Below, piece after piece: positions 1 to 8,902 of a DNA stretch of 45,014 bases. Under the pieces are notes generated by a model that saw only the letters and a program-made list of their open reading frames with translations, was not told the origin of the DNA and did no database searches. Positions within the stretch are counted from its first letter, which is position 1. Each line of letters begins with the position of its first letter. The position numbers and the translations under genes are program-made. Source of the DNA: Prevotella sp. UBA3294 (GTDB lineage Bacteria; Bacteroidota; Bacteroidia; Bacteroidales; Bacteroidaceae); the NCBI GenBank assembly GCA_002361535.1, contig DETG01000125.1:1-45014 (forward strand). Direction: 5' to 3'.

Positions 1-10
1 GTAACTTATC

Positions 11-18
11 CAAAGTTA
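11..18 (-). promoter_or_regulatory. Promoter -7 box reading off the left edge
   Basis: On the minus strand this is TAACTTTG, close to the Bacteroidales -7 consensus TAnnTTTG. It sits in a 38-bp block (11-48) that recurs at 12191-12228 with three mismatches, where it precedes a real minus-strand gene. It probably drives a gene lying left of the window. I see no clear -33 TTTG. Confidence 0.5.
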
Positions 19-84
19 CGAAAAATCTGAGTAAGTGAAAAGGAAACAAGTGTATTTGTTTGCTTGAACGTGAAGAATTTATTC

Positions 85-113
85 AAAAAATGAGAGGCTA
101 CCACCTTGGTAGC
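85..113 (-). terminator. Rho-independent terminator of the patatin gene
   Basis: On the minus strand a perfect 7-bp stem (GCTACCA/TGGTAGC, 3-nt loop, 97-113) is followed by CTCTCA and six T (85-90). It lies 17 bases past the stop codon of the minus-strand patatin gene. Confidence 0.75.
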
Positions 114-129
114 TGATGCCTGCCAGCTT

Positions 130-2382
130 TTAGAATTCGTATCCGATGTTTAGGTAGAAGTATGGCTCTTTGGTGCGGTTGCTGTAGCCGATAGTGGCAC
201 CTATAGGACCGAACATCGTATTGTAGTAATAGGCAGCTTGAACCCCCAAAAGGGTGCGATGGTCGGCAAGTTCTTTTAGATGGTCGGCTTGTTGTGCACC
301 AGCTACGCGGAGCAGTACGTAGTTGCTGCTACCGATACGCTGCTGTGCCTGGAGCTGGGCGGCAACAAACTGGTGACTTACATACTCGATGTTACCGATG
401 CCGGCGAAGGGCATCTGCTGTTCGATGTAGTGACCGAACCAGTCACCGCCGATGGCATTGCCAAAAACTGGTGGAATGACCGTTCCAAAGAGCAGACGGC
501 CATAGAGCATCGGTTGGAGCGTGAGACGACTCCCGAGGGGGAACGACATTCTCCAGTTGGCACTTACCTCGCTCATCCCTGTCTTCTTTCCGATGACGGT
601 TCCTTTATCATCTCGCACATTGAGCTTCGTGAGGTTATTGGTCACATACGCGTATTCGGCATTGAAACGAGCACCGTGTGTAGGGAAGTACCAGTTGTCT
701 TCACTGTTGTATTTCAGTTGTCCGCGGTAGCTGATGAAATGTTCATTCTTGAGCGTCACCTGTATGGAATTCTCCGACCCCAGCTTGTTGCGGTAGTGCA
801 TGTAATCCCACCTCACACCGAATTGGAGGTTAAAATGCCTCAAATCGAAGTTGATCGGGAACAGAATACCTTGGAACTGGTTGTATAGGATGTTGTAAGA
901 ACGTTCGCCGTCCATGTAGATATCCACATCGTTGCGGTGGAATGCGTAACTGATGGTAGGACGGGTGAAACTGTGGGGATGAACGGTCAACTCTCCTTTG
1001 GCCATCAGTCGTTTGCCGAGACGCAGCGTAATATCGGTATTGACGGGCACATCGGTTTTCAGCGGGATGTCGAGGCCTAACTGCACGGCGGCATATTCTT
1101 CGGTGTCGTAGCGGAACCCGGCATGGAACTGTGCCGATTTGCGGTTGCCTGCCGAGAGGATCACACGCACGGCATCACCAACGGGCACCAGACGGCACTC
1201 CGCTGTCTGGTAAAACAGATCCACGCGCATGGATGTGGTGAGTTCCTGTTCCAGTCTGGCATCAATACTGTCGGTTTTGTTCAGGCGGAACTTCTGGCGA
1301 AGGAACTGTTCGGCCTTTGGCGTCATATTTTCGAAAGTATAGCCAACGACGCGTTGTTTCTCTGTCATCACCTGAGGGCGTAACGGATGTAGGATGGTGG
1401 GATGGAACGTCTCATCGATACCGATGCGCTGTTTCAGGGCAATGATATCATCCCAGCGTCTCATCGCCAACTCCTCACCACGGCGGATGAGCGTATCGAT
1501 GGCGGCCTGTGAGAAGCTGGCTGAACTATAGCCCTTCGTGTCAACAGGCAGGTGCAGGTCGGTTATGGCAAGGTTCTCATCGTATTTGTTCTTACAGTTC
1601 ACGTCGATAATCTGACTGAGGATGCTCATGGTATTCCCCAGGTCGTCAGCAGCCTTTGGCGCTCCTTGCACCGTGACGCCGATGATAATGTCGGCTCCCA
1701 TTTCGCGGGCGATGTCTGCCGGATAGTTATTCTTCAGACCGCCATCCACCAGTACCTTGTCACTGATCCTGACAGGAGAGAAGGCCGCGGGGATGGCCAT
1801 CGAGGCACGCATGGCCTGAGGCAGTCGGCCGCTGTGGAAATCGACTTCGCTGTTGTCGATGATGTCTGTGGCCACACACGCAAAGGGGATGAGCAGGTCG
1901 TGGGTGAAGTCGAGCGAGTCGGTGTAGCCCGTACAGAGCTGCTGGAACAGTTCTGCCAGGTTCTTCCCTTTGATAAGGCCGCCGGCATTCTTGTCCTTCT
2001 TACCGATGGTCAGACCTGTCGAGAAAGCATAGGTGTTCTGTTTCTCGCGGTCGCTGAGACTCTGGCGGCGCAGATCTTCCTTGTCGGTGATCACGTAACT
2101 CCAGTCTTGTACCCGCACCATCGAGTCAAGGGCATTGGCATTGTAGCCAATGGCATAGAGACCACCGATGATGCTACCCATCGACGTACCCGTGATGATA
2201 TCTACTGGGATACCTGCCTTCTCCAGCACCTTCAGCACGCCGATGTGAGCCATGCCTTTTGCACCGCCACCGCTCAAGACAACGGCCACCTTCTTTCTGC
2301 CAACAGCAGTATTGTCATTGTGTTGGGCATTCACCGTACAACATAGCAAAATGGTAGCCAATAAGATGAAGATTCTTTTCAT
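130..2382 (-). CDS. Patatin-like phospholipase with C-terminal surface-antigen barrel
   Basis: This is an outer-membrane or secreted patatin-family serine lipase, expected to hydrolyse phospholipid acyl esters. The 750-residue product has a signal peptide (residues 1-20, ending VNAQ), the glycine-rich oxyanion loop GGGAKG at 38-43, the nucleophile elbow GTSMG (Ser67) and the catalytic Asp in DGG (Asp213). A POTRA-like stretch and an Omp85/surface-antigen type barrel follow, ending in the aromatic YEF expected for BAM-inserted proteins. This resembles the PlpD-type arrangement. The start at 2382 (MKRIFIL) is preferred over an in-frame codon at 2412, because the latter overlaps the -7 box at 2410-2417 and would put charged residues ahead of the signal peptide. 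The gene is monocistronic with its own terminator. Substrate and role (virulence or membrane remodelling) cannot be read from sequence. Confidence 0.9.
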   Translation of the reverse strand: MKRIFILLATILLCCTVNAQHNDNTAVGRKKVAVVLSGGGAKGMAHIGVLKVLEKAGIPVDIITGTSMGSIIGGLYAIGYNANALDSMVRVQDWSYVITDKEDLRRQSLSDREKQNTYAFSTGLTIGKKDKNAGGLIKGKNLAELFQQLCTGYTDSLDFTHDLLIPFACVATDIIDNSEVDFHSGRLPQAMRASMAIPAAFSPVRISDKVLVDGGLKNNYPADIAREMGADIIIGVTVQGAPKAADDLGNTMSILSQIIDVNCKNKYDENLAITDLHLPVDTKGYSSASFSQAAIDTLIRRGEELAMRRWDDIIALKQRIGIDETFHPTILHPLRPQVMTEKQRVVGYTFENMTPKAEQFLRQKFRLNKTDSIDARLEQELTTSMRVDLFYQTAECRLVPVGDAVRVILSAGNRKSAQFHAGFRYDTEEYAAVQLGLDIPLKTDVPVNTDITLRLGKRLMAKGELTVHPHSFTRPTISYAFHRNDVDIYMDGERSYNILYNQFQGILFPINFDLRHFNLQFGVRWDYMHYRNKLGSENSIQVTLKNEHFISYRGQLKYNSEDNWYFPTHGARFNAEYAYVTNNLTKLNVRDDKGTVIGKKTGMSEVSANWRMSFPLGSRLTLQPMLYGRLLFGTVIPPVFGNAIGGDWFGHYIEQQMPFAGIGNIEYVSHQFVAAQLQAQQRIGSSNYVLLRVAGAQQADHLKELADHRTLLGVQAAYYYNTMFGPIGATIGYSNRTKEPYFYLNIGYEF

Positions 2383-2409
2383 TTTCTTCTTATGTTCACG
2401 TATTACTTG

Positions 2410-2417
2410 CAAATATA
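2410..2417 (-). promoter_or_regulatory. -7 box of the patatin gene
   Basis: Minus-strand TATATTTG is an exact match to TAnnTTTG and lies 28 bases upstream of the chosen ATG at 2382. No clear -33 TTTG is visible at the usual 19-21 bp spacing. Confidence 0.55.
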
Positions 2418-3106
2418 CGTTTTTTGATGCTTATTTGTTTATTTTCCAATAAAGATTTAACAAAGGTTAATTCTTATTCATGCCTCGCTTCCTCTTCTCT
2501 CATGATAATTCCCTTTAAATGAATCTACTTTTTTCTGAATTATTCTGACAAAGTACCCTCTCAGAATTGCATTTTTACAAACAAACGACCGTTTGGTCAC
2601 AAAAATGAAAAACTGGAGAGGTTGGGTAAGGTGCTGAAAACAAGTGCTTTAGTGTAAATAGGTCGTTTGGGGAAGTCGAAAACGGACTTTTTTTCACGAA
2701 AAAACGACGTTTTTAGGGGTCAAAATGCACGTTTTGAGAAGCTAAAAACATTGTTCTCGTCACTCAGAAATAGCGTTTTGAGTTGAAAAGGTGGCTCCTA
2801 CAGGTTGTTCGAAACGGTGTTTTCATCCTTTCCGCCGTCATTTACGTGTCGTTCCTCCGTCATCTATAGGAGTAAGGTGACGGCGGAACGGGTGGTAGGT
2901 GACGGCGGAACGACCCATAACTGCTTTCCTCCATTCAAAATCATTCTTTTTGCTATTTCTATGCTATCCCTAAATCACCTTTTTTGATTTTTAGAGCACT
3001 TATTGGCTAACGTTTTTTTGACCAATTTACTTGACAAAGTCAAAGGAAAAACAGAATTACTGGAGAATGATTCCAACAAACGGATATATGAATTTCTACA
3101 AAAATA
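2418..3106. other. Long intergenic region without a convincing gene
   Basis: About 690 bases between the divergent patatin and efflux promoters. It is AT-rich with many CGTTTT/AAAACG words (for example ACGTTTTGAG near 2730 and GCGTTTTGAG near 2773) and carries the GTGACGGCGGAAC repeat block at 2831-2911. No open frame here looks like a protein: a 60-codon frame at 2805-2987 runs straight through the repeats and has no recognisable features. Confidence 0.6.
2831..2911. repeat. GTGACGGCGGAAC repeat block, copy 1
   Basis: Two direct copies of GTGACGGCGGAAC at 2877-2889 and 2899-2911 have a 22-bp period. Inverted, partly degenerate copies (TCCGCCGTCA at 2831-2840, GTTCCTCCGTCA at 2851-2862) lie upstream, so the block can fold. 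The same 13-mer with the same 22-bp period recurs at 20198-20280. Confidence 0.8.
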
Positions 3107-3138
3107 TTTGTTCGTTTTCAGTTTTTTTCCGACCTTTG
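3107..3138 (+). promoter_or_regulatory. Promoter of the RND efflux operon
   Basis: TTTG (3107-3110), a 20-bp spacer and GACCTTTG (3131-3138) fit the Bacteroidales promoter apart from the first two bases of the -7 box. The predicted leader is about 110 nt. Confidence 0.55.
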
Positions 3139-3252
3139 CGACCTGATACGCATAGCCAAGTCAAAGTATGAGGCTCCATTGGTAATCTCCGTTTGCTGAA
3201 GTTGGTATCATGCGGTCTCTTATCGATGATGAATCAAAACGTAAAGAATAAG

Positions 3253-4281
3253 ATGAAATACAGAACAATTGGAATGATAGGCCTGAGTCTGTTACTGCTC
3301 ATGGGCTGTGGTGAAAAAAAAGAGTCTGCCCCCAAGGCACCGACGCGTGTGCAGACCGAGTTGGTATCAACAGAGGCCAGTGGAGACGGTCAGACCTATG
3401 TCGGTGTGGTTGAGGAGAATGCAGCCACCGCTGTCAGTTTCACGGGCATGGGCGTGGTGCGACGGGTCTTAGTGACCGAAGGACAGATGGTGAGCCGTGG
3501 GCAGCTCTTGGCAGAGATGGATGATACGCAAGCCCGTAATCTCCTGTCGGGTGCTGAGGCCCAGATGACTCAGGCTAACGATGCATTGAAACGTTACAGT
3601 ATGTTGCACGACAATGGCTCTTTGCCGGAAGTGCAGTGGGTGGAGATCCAAAGTAAGGTGGCGCAGGCGAAATCACAGTTGGAGGTGGCAAAGAAGAACC
3701 TCTCCGACTGTCGGTTAGTGGCTCCTGTCAGCGGACTGATCGGTCATAAGCAGGTAGGGGCGGGGGAGACCGCTCTTCCGTCGCAGGCAGTGGTGACCAT
3801 CTTAGATATAAGTAAGGTTAAGGTGAAGGTGTCGATCCCCGAGACCGAGATGGGGATGATCCATGCCCACACCCCTTCGTCGGTAGCGGTGAAAGCCATT
3901 CAGAAGAAGGTGAATGGTGGGATGATCGAGAAAGGGGTGCAGGCAGATGCCCTCACCCACACTTATGATATCCGCATTCATGTGGCTAATCCCGATCGCA
4001 GGCTACTACCGGGAATGGTGGCAACAGTCACGCTGGGACAGACTCATTCTCCAGCCTACACCCGTCAGGTCACCCTTCCTGTGACCAGTGTACAGAAGAG
4101 TGCTGATGGCACGTTTTTCGTTTGGGTTGTAGCTAACGACAGTACGGTTCATCGGGCGAAGGTGACTACAGGTCACACATCGGGAAACCGAATCGCAGTG
4201 ACGAGTGGTGTCGCTCAAGGCGAACGGGTGGTCACCGAGGGCTATCAGAAATTGAGTGAGGGAACGAAAGTGATCTTTTAA
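3253..4281 (+). CDS. RND efflux periplasmic adaptor (membrane fusion lipoprotein)
   Basis: This is the HlyD/AcrA-type adaptor that would link the inner-membrane RND pump to the TolC-like channel encoded just downstream. From the chosen ATG at 3253 (MKYRTIG) the protein is 342 residues, with a lipobox LMGC (Cys19), so it should be a lipoprotein. A barrel-sandwich/lipoyl half follows, then an alpha-helical hairpin rich in Gln and Ala, the second lipoyl half (APVSGLIG) and a beta-barrel region containing RRLLPGMVATV. An in-frame start at 3193 exists but would place some 20 extra residues before the signal. The gene leads a three-gene operon and is separated by 20 bp from the pump gene. The substrate is unknown. 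Confidence 0.9.
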   Translation: MKYRTIGMIGLSLLLLMGCGEKKESAPKAPTRVQTELVSTEASGDGQTYVGVVEENAATAVSFTGMGVVRRVLVTEGQMVSRGQLLAEMDDTQARNLLSGAEAQMTQANDALKRYSMLHDNGSLPEVQWVEIQSKVAQAKSQLEVAKKNLSDCRLVAPVSGLIGHKQVGAGETALPSQAVVTILDISKVKVKVSIPETEMGMIHAHTPSSVAVKAIQKKVNGGMIEKGVQADALTHTYDIRIHVANPDRRLLPGMVATVTLGQTHSPAYTRQVTLPVTSVQKSADGTFFVWVVANDSTVHRAKVTTGHTSGNRIAVTSGVAQGERVVTEGYQKLSEGTKVIF

Positions 4282-4301
4282 CTGACAACCGATCGTTGAC
4301 A

Positions 4302-7300
4302 ATGATGAAAGAGAGAATGAACTGGCTCAAGTGGCCGTTGGAACATTATTCCATCACATTATTAATTATACTCATCTTGTTTGTGATGGGTATCTACGGT
4401 ATGTACGTGATGCCTAAGGATGAGTTCCCGCATGCTACGATCCGGCAGGGAGTCGTGGTGGCTGTCTATCCGGGGGCTACGACAGAAGAAGTGGAACAGC
4501 AGGTGGCACGCCCATTGGAACGGTATCTTTTCACATACGGAGAGGTGAACCGTAAGAAGACTACTACGACCTCACAGAACGGTATGTGTATCATGATGGT
4601 GAAACTGAATGATGACGTGAACAACAAGGATGAGGTGTGGTCGAAGATCAAACACGGCCTGAACACCTACAAGTCGCAGCTGCCTTCAGGTGTATTGGCC
4701 ATCGTGGTAAATGATGACTTTGGTAACACGTCGGCCTTGCTGATCGCTATTGAGAGCGGCCAGCGCTCCTATCGTGAACTGAAAGAGTACAGCGATGAAC
4801 TTTCCGACCGTCTGCGACGCATCCCCTCTGTAGCAAACGTGAAGATGTACGGTGAACAGAAGGAGCAGATCAGCTTGTATGTTGATCGTCAGCGCCTTCA
4901 AGCTTATGGCATAGGACAGCAGGTGCTTTTCAGCCGTCTTCAGGCACAAGGTATTACGACTATGAGTGGCAGCATTAGCGATGACGACCAGCTAATACCC
5001 ATTCATGTAGCCGATACGGAAAACAGTGAGGAGGAGATAGCCAACCAGATTATATTCAGTGATCCCGTGACGGGCAAGGTTGCTCGTGTACGGGATGTAG
5101 CGCGGGTGGTTCGTGAATATGATACCAGCAACAGCCGTATAGAGCAGAACGGACACCCCTGTGTGCTGCTTTCGATGGAGATGTCACCCGGCAACAACGT
5201 GGTGGAATATGGTAAGCAGGTTGACAAGGTCCTTGACGATTATCGTCATACCGCATTGCCAGAGGATGTGAACATCACACGTATTGCCGACAAACCGAAG
5301 GTCGTGGCCTTGAGCGTCAGCTCTTTCCTGCGCGACCTTATTATTTCTATGGTGATTATCATCTTGGTCATGATGGTACTTTTCCCTCTGCGGTCGGCTA
5401 TCGTGGCGGCCATCACCATCCCGCTGAGCACCTTTGTCAGCGTGGCTATCATGTATATGGCTGGCATCGAACTGAACATTGTCACTTTGGCAGCCCTCAT
5501 CGTGGTCTTAGGAATGATCGTAGATAACTCTATCGTGGTGATCGACGGCTACTTGGAATATCTTGGCAAAGGCCTCGAACCCCATCGGGCTGCTATTGAA
5601 TCAGCCCGTCAGTATTTCATGCCGATGATGCTGGCCACCATTTGCATCTGTGCTATCTTTTATCCCTTCCTTTGGACGATGAAAGGTATGTTCCACGATG
5701 CGCTGGTGGACTTCCCTGTTACCATCACCATCAATCTGATGGTGTCGCTGTTGCTCGCCGTCACGGTGATCCCGTTCTTAGAGGTGCTGATCATCAAACC
5801 GGGGAAGGTGAGCACGGGAGGGAACGCCATCACCCGTTGGGTACAGACCACTTATAACCGTGTGCTCGACTTCACGTTCTGTCATCCTTGGCTCACCATT
5901 GGCGGGGGTATCGGTGTCATCCTACTTTCCACACTCATTGCTCCGACATTGAAAATCCGACTGTTCCCATACGCCGACCGTGACCAGTTTGCTGTGGAGA
6001 TCTTTCTTCCAGAGGGTAAAGGACTGCAAGAGACCACTGTGATTGCCGATTCTGTTCGCCATACATTGCAGCATGATGAACGTATCACAGGTATCACCAG
6101 CTTTATCGGGTGCTCGTCACCCCGTTTCATGGATGCCTATGCCCCACAAATGGCAGGTCGTAACTACGCTCAATTCATTGTCAATACAACATCCGATCAG
6201 GCTACGCTTGATCTGTTGGCTGACTATCAGCCCAAGTTAAGTGAAGCTTTTCCCAGTGCCTATGTCAAGTTCAAACGACTCGATTACTTAGAGGTGAACG
6301 AATTGGAATATCGTTTTTATGGAGATAACCTCGACTCGCTACATGTGGTGGCCGAACGACTGATGGAGCGTATGCGTGAGATGCCCGAACTGGAATGGGT
6401 ACATACGGATTATTTCCAACCCACACCTATTATTAATGTCGAACTGGATCCTGTCAGCAGCGCACAACTGGGCATCACACGAACGACAGCTGCCTTGGCT
6501 ATCAGTGCCACCTCGAACGACTTGCGTGTTGGACAGCTGTGGGAAGATAATTATGAACTGCCCATCGTTGTCAAAGACAACAACGACATGACTTTTGCCG
6601 ATGTGGAGAACTTTGGCATTGCCACGCCGGTAGCGATGCTCTCTGCTGGACTGAACACCGCTAACAGCACAGTACCTCTACGTCAGTTTGCCAAGGTGAG
6701 CCCTCTGTGGAGCGAGAGCCGCATCCTTCATCGTGGCGGGGAGCGTTGCATCACGGTAACGGCACATTTTGCCCAGGGGGTCTATACCAGTCCTGTAGAG
6801 AGACGCATAGCCAAAATAATGCAGGAGGAGATCAAGCTGCCACAGGGTGTTCGCTCTGAGGTGGGTGGTGAGATCGAATATGGTGACGAGGCCATGCCGC
6901 AGATTATCAGCGGTATTGTGATAGCCATGATCATCGTGTTCTTCTTCCTCCTTTTCAACTTCAAGAAATATGGCATTACGACAGTCTGTATGGCAGCCCT
7001 CGGACTGATGATCCCTGGTGCCTTGATAGGTCTGGGGTTGATGCACCGAGCCTTAGGACTGACTTCCATTTTCGGACTGATCACCTTGATGGGAATGATC
7101 ATGCGCAACGAGATCCTTATCTTTGAACATGCCATCGACCTGATCAAGAAGTACGTGGCCGAGCATGGAAACTGGACAGTGGATCGTAAGGCGTATAATG
7201 AGGCGGTGAAAGAGGCAGCCTATAAGGCGGGCAAGCGTCGTATGGTACCCATTTTCCTTACCACTGCCACCACTGCCGTGGGTGTGGTACCGATGATCAT

Positions 7301-7418
7301 TGCCCAGTCATCGTTCTGGATGCCTGTGGGTGTTACCATCTTTGCCGGTGGCATTGGTTCGCTGATCATGGTGGTCACGATGCTCCCGGTAATTTATTGG
7401 AAAGTGAATTTGAAATAA
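4302..7418 (+). CDS. RND efflux pump, inner-membrane permease (AcrB/MdtB family)
   Basis: A proton-driven resistance-nodulation-division transporter of 1038 residues, the usual size of the HAE1 family. It has the expected layout of TM1, a large periplasmic loop, TM2-7, a second loop and TM8-12. In TM4 the proton-relay pair reads Asp408-Asn409 (motif GMIVDNS) instead of Asp-Asp. In TM10 the usual relay Lys is replaced by Arg935 (MIMRNEILIFE). The start at ATG 4302 is chosen; the frame opens at a TTG at 4296. It lies between the adaptor and the TolC-like gene, so the tripartite pump is complete. No regulator lies beside it, and the drug or metabolite exported cannot be inferred. Confidence 0.92.
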   Translation: MMKERMNWLKWPLEHYSITLLIILILFVMGIYGMYVMPKDEFPHATIRQGVVVAVYPGATTEEVEQQVARPLERYLFTYGEVNRKKTTTTSQNGMCIMMVKLNDDVNNKDEVWSKIKHGLNTYKSQLPSGVLAIVVNDDFGNTSALLIAIESGQRSYRELKEYSDELSDRLRRIPSVANVKMYGEQKEQISLYVDRQRLQAYGIGQQVLFSRLQAQGITTMSGSISDDDQLIPIHVADTENSEEEIANQIIFSDPVTGKVARVRDVARVVREYDTSNSRIEQNGHPCVLLSMEMSPGNNVVEYGKQVDKVLDDYRHTALPEDVNITRIADKPKVVALSVSSFLRDLIISMVIIILVMMVLFPLRSAIVAAITIPLSTFVSVAIMYMAGIELNIVTLAALIVVLGMIVDNSIVVIDGYLEYLGKGLEPHRAAIESARQYFMPMMLATICICAIFYPFLWTMKGMFHDALVDFPVTITINLMVSLLLAVTVIPFLEVLIIKPGKVSTGGNAITRWVQTTYNRVLDFTFCHPWLTIGGGIGVILLSTLIAPTLKIRLFPYADRDQFAVEIFLPEGKGLQETTVIADSVRHTLQHDERITGITSFIGCSSPRFMDAYAPQMAGRNYAQFIVNTTSDQATLDLLADYQPKLSEAFPSAYVKFKRLDYLEVNELEYRFYGDNLDSLHVVAERLMERMREMPELEWVHTDYFQPTPIINVELDPVSSAQLGITRTTAALAISATSNDLRVGQLWEDNYELPIVVKDNNDMTFADVENFGIATPVAMLSAGLNTANSTVPLRQFAKVSPLWSESRILHRGGERCITVTAHFAQGVYTSPVERRIAKIMQEEIKLPQGVRSEVGGEIEYGDEAMPQIISGIVIAMIIVFFFLLFNFKKYGITTVCMAALGLMIPGALIGLGLMHRALGLTSIFGLITLMGMIMRNEILIFEHAIDLIKKYVAEHGNWTVDRKAYNEAVKEAAYKAGKRRMVPIFLTTATTAVGVVPMIIAQSSFWMPVGVTIFAGGIGSLIMVVTMLPVIYWKVNLK

Positions 7419-7424
7419 AGATCC

Positions 7425-8834
7425 ATGGAAAGAATCAATATGAAGAGAATCGTGTTAGGCATCACATTTTTGGGGGCATGTGCCGGTCTTGCGTCACAGC
7501 CATCTGCTTCGTCCATCTCATCGGAAGGGCAGGGGAGGATGCTTACCTTGAAACAGTTGAAAGACTCAGCATTGCAACATAACATGTCCATCCGCAGTGC
7601 CCGGCACAATATCTCCATAGCACAGGAGCAGCGCAAGGAAGCGTTCACGAAATATTTTCCTACCGTGAGCGGCACAGGTGCTTGGTTTAATGCCGATAAA
7701 GGCATGGCAAAGATGGAGATGGACCTTTCGGAGTCTATTTCACCAGAGTTGGGCAATTCACTGTCGCAGATGCTTCCCGCAGAGGCATTGGCGGCGTTGA
7801 GCAGCCCGGTCAGTATGACGATGATGAAGAACGGGGTCATTGCCGGTATTACCGCCTTGCAGCCGCTCTTTGCCGGTGGGCAGATCATGAACGGGAACCG
7901 TTTGGCGAAGGTTGGTGAGGAGGTGAGCCGACTGCAGCTGCAACAGTCGGAGAACGAGGTGGAGACCGCTACCGAGCAGTACTATTGGCAACTGGTGTCA
8001 TTAGAGGAGAAGATGGCCACGGTTGATGCTGTTGATACGATGCTGGCCGGTATCTGCAAGGATGTGACGGTAGCCGTAAAGGCTGGTGTCACCTTGCGTA
8101 ATGACCTCCTACAAGTTCAGCTACGGCAGAACGATGTGGCCAGTCAGCGACTGAAGCTGTCGAACGGTATCAGTGTGGTGCGCCTCCTTTTAGCTCAATA
8201 TTGCGGATTGCGCGATACTTCTTTCACCCTTCAACGTCCTCCGGTTCATGAGGAACAGTCTGTTTACCCCCTGCTGACGGAGAATGACAAGCAGGGCTCA
8301 CTTCCCTTGCTGACAGAATACCAGCTGTTGGAGAAACAGGTGGAGGCCACCGACCTTCAGCAGAGAATGGCCTTCGGACAGAACCTGCCGTCTGTGGCTG
8401 TCGGGGCAGGCTATAACTACCATAATCTCCTTGGTAACGACCGGTCGTTTGCGATGGTTTTCGCTACAGTGAATATACCTATTACCGACTGGTGGGGAGG
8501 CACGCATGCTGTGAAACGCAGGAAACTGGAACATCAGAAAGCGGTGGAACAGCTGACCGACAATGCTGAACTGCTCACCATCCGGATGCAGAAGTCATGG
8601 AACGATGTGGAAGAGGCACGGCAGCAGTTGGCAATCGCAGAAAAAAGCATCGAACAGGCATCGGAGAACCTGCGGCTGAACCGGAATTACTATCATGCTG
8701 GCACTATCACCATGAGTACCTTGTTAGAGGCACAGCTCCTTTATCAACAGGCTCTTGACAAACGTACCGATGCCTATGCCGACTACCAGAACAAACGGTT
8801 GGCATACAGGTTGGCCATGGGAAAGAAGGAGTAG
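7425..8834 (+). CDS. TolC-family outer-membrane efflux channel
   Basis: The outer-membrane factor of the tripartite RND system, 469 residues. A short signal peptide (hydrophobic VLGITFLGACAGLA) precedes two long coiled-coil-rich repeats, each with the helix/strand pattern of OEP domains. The second repeat carries the typical NLRLNRNYYHAGTITMSTLLEA segment around residues 420-440. It begins 6 bp after the pump stop codon. A start at the second Met (7440, MKRIVLG) is equally plausible and gives a cleaner signal peptide. No terminator hairpin is obvious in the 68 bp before the next gene. Confidence 0.9.
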   Translation: MERINMKRIVLGITFLGACAGLASQPSASSISSEGQGRMLTLKQLKDSALQHNMSIRSARHNISIAQEQRKEAFTKYFPTVSGTGAWFNADKGMAKMEMDLSESISPELGNSLSQMLPAEALAALSSPVSMTMMKNGVIAGITALQPLFAGGQIMNGNRLAKVGEEVSRLQLQQSENEVETATEQYYWQLVSLEEKMATVDAVDTMLAGICKDVTVAVKAGVTLRNDLLQVQLRQNDVASQRLKLSNGISVVRLLLAQYCGLRDTSFTLQRPPVHEEQSVYPLLTENDKQGSLPLLTEYQLLEKQVEATDLQQRMAFGQNLPSVAVGAGYNYHNLLGNDRSFAMVFATVNIPITDWWGGTHAVKRRKLEHQKAVEQLTDNAELLTIRMQKSWNDVEEARQQLAIAEKSIEQASENLRLNRNYYHAGTITMSTLLEAQLLYQQALDKRTDAYADYQNKRLAYRLAMGKKE

Positions 8835-8863
8835 GCATGAATTCCTTAATTCTTGCTAAATCC

Positions 8864-8894
8864 TTTCTCTTCTGAATTTATTGTTGTACCTTTG
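8864..8894 (+). promoter_or_regulatory. Promoter of the lytic transglycosylase gene
   Basis: TACCTTTG (8887-8894) is an exact -7 box. TTTC at 8864-8867 could be a weak -33 element with a 19-bp spacer. The box ends only 8 bases before the TTG start codon, so the transcript may be almost leaderless. Confidence 0.5.
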
Positions 8895-8902
8895 CCGCCG
8901 CA

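Noticed and set aside
280..888. Plus-strand open frame of 202 codons
   Set aside because: Antisense to the barrel part of the patatin gene, with no domain features.
1552..2346. Long plus-strand open frame (264 codons) opposite the patatin gene
   Set aside because: It is antisense to a gene with full patatin motifs and has no recognisable domain or promoter; a shadow frame.
2805..2987. Small plus-strand open frame in the patatin-efflux spacer
   Set aside because: It runs through the GTGACGGCGGAAC repeats and has no start context or domain.
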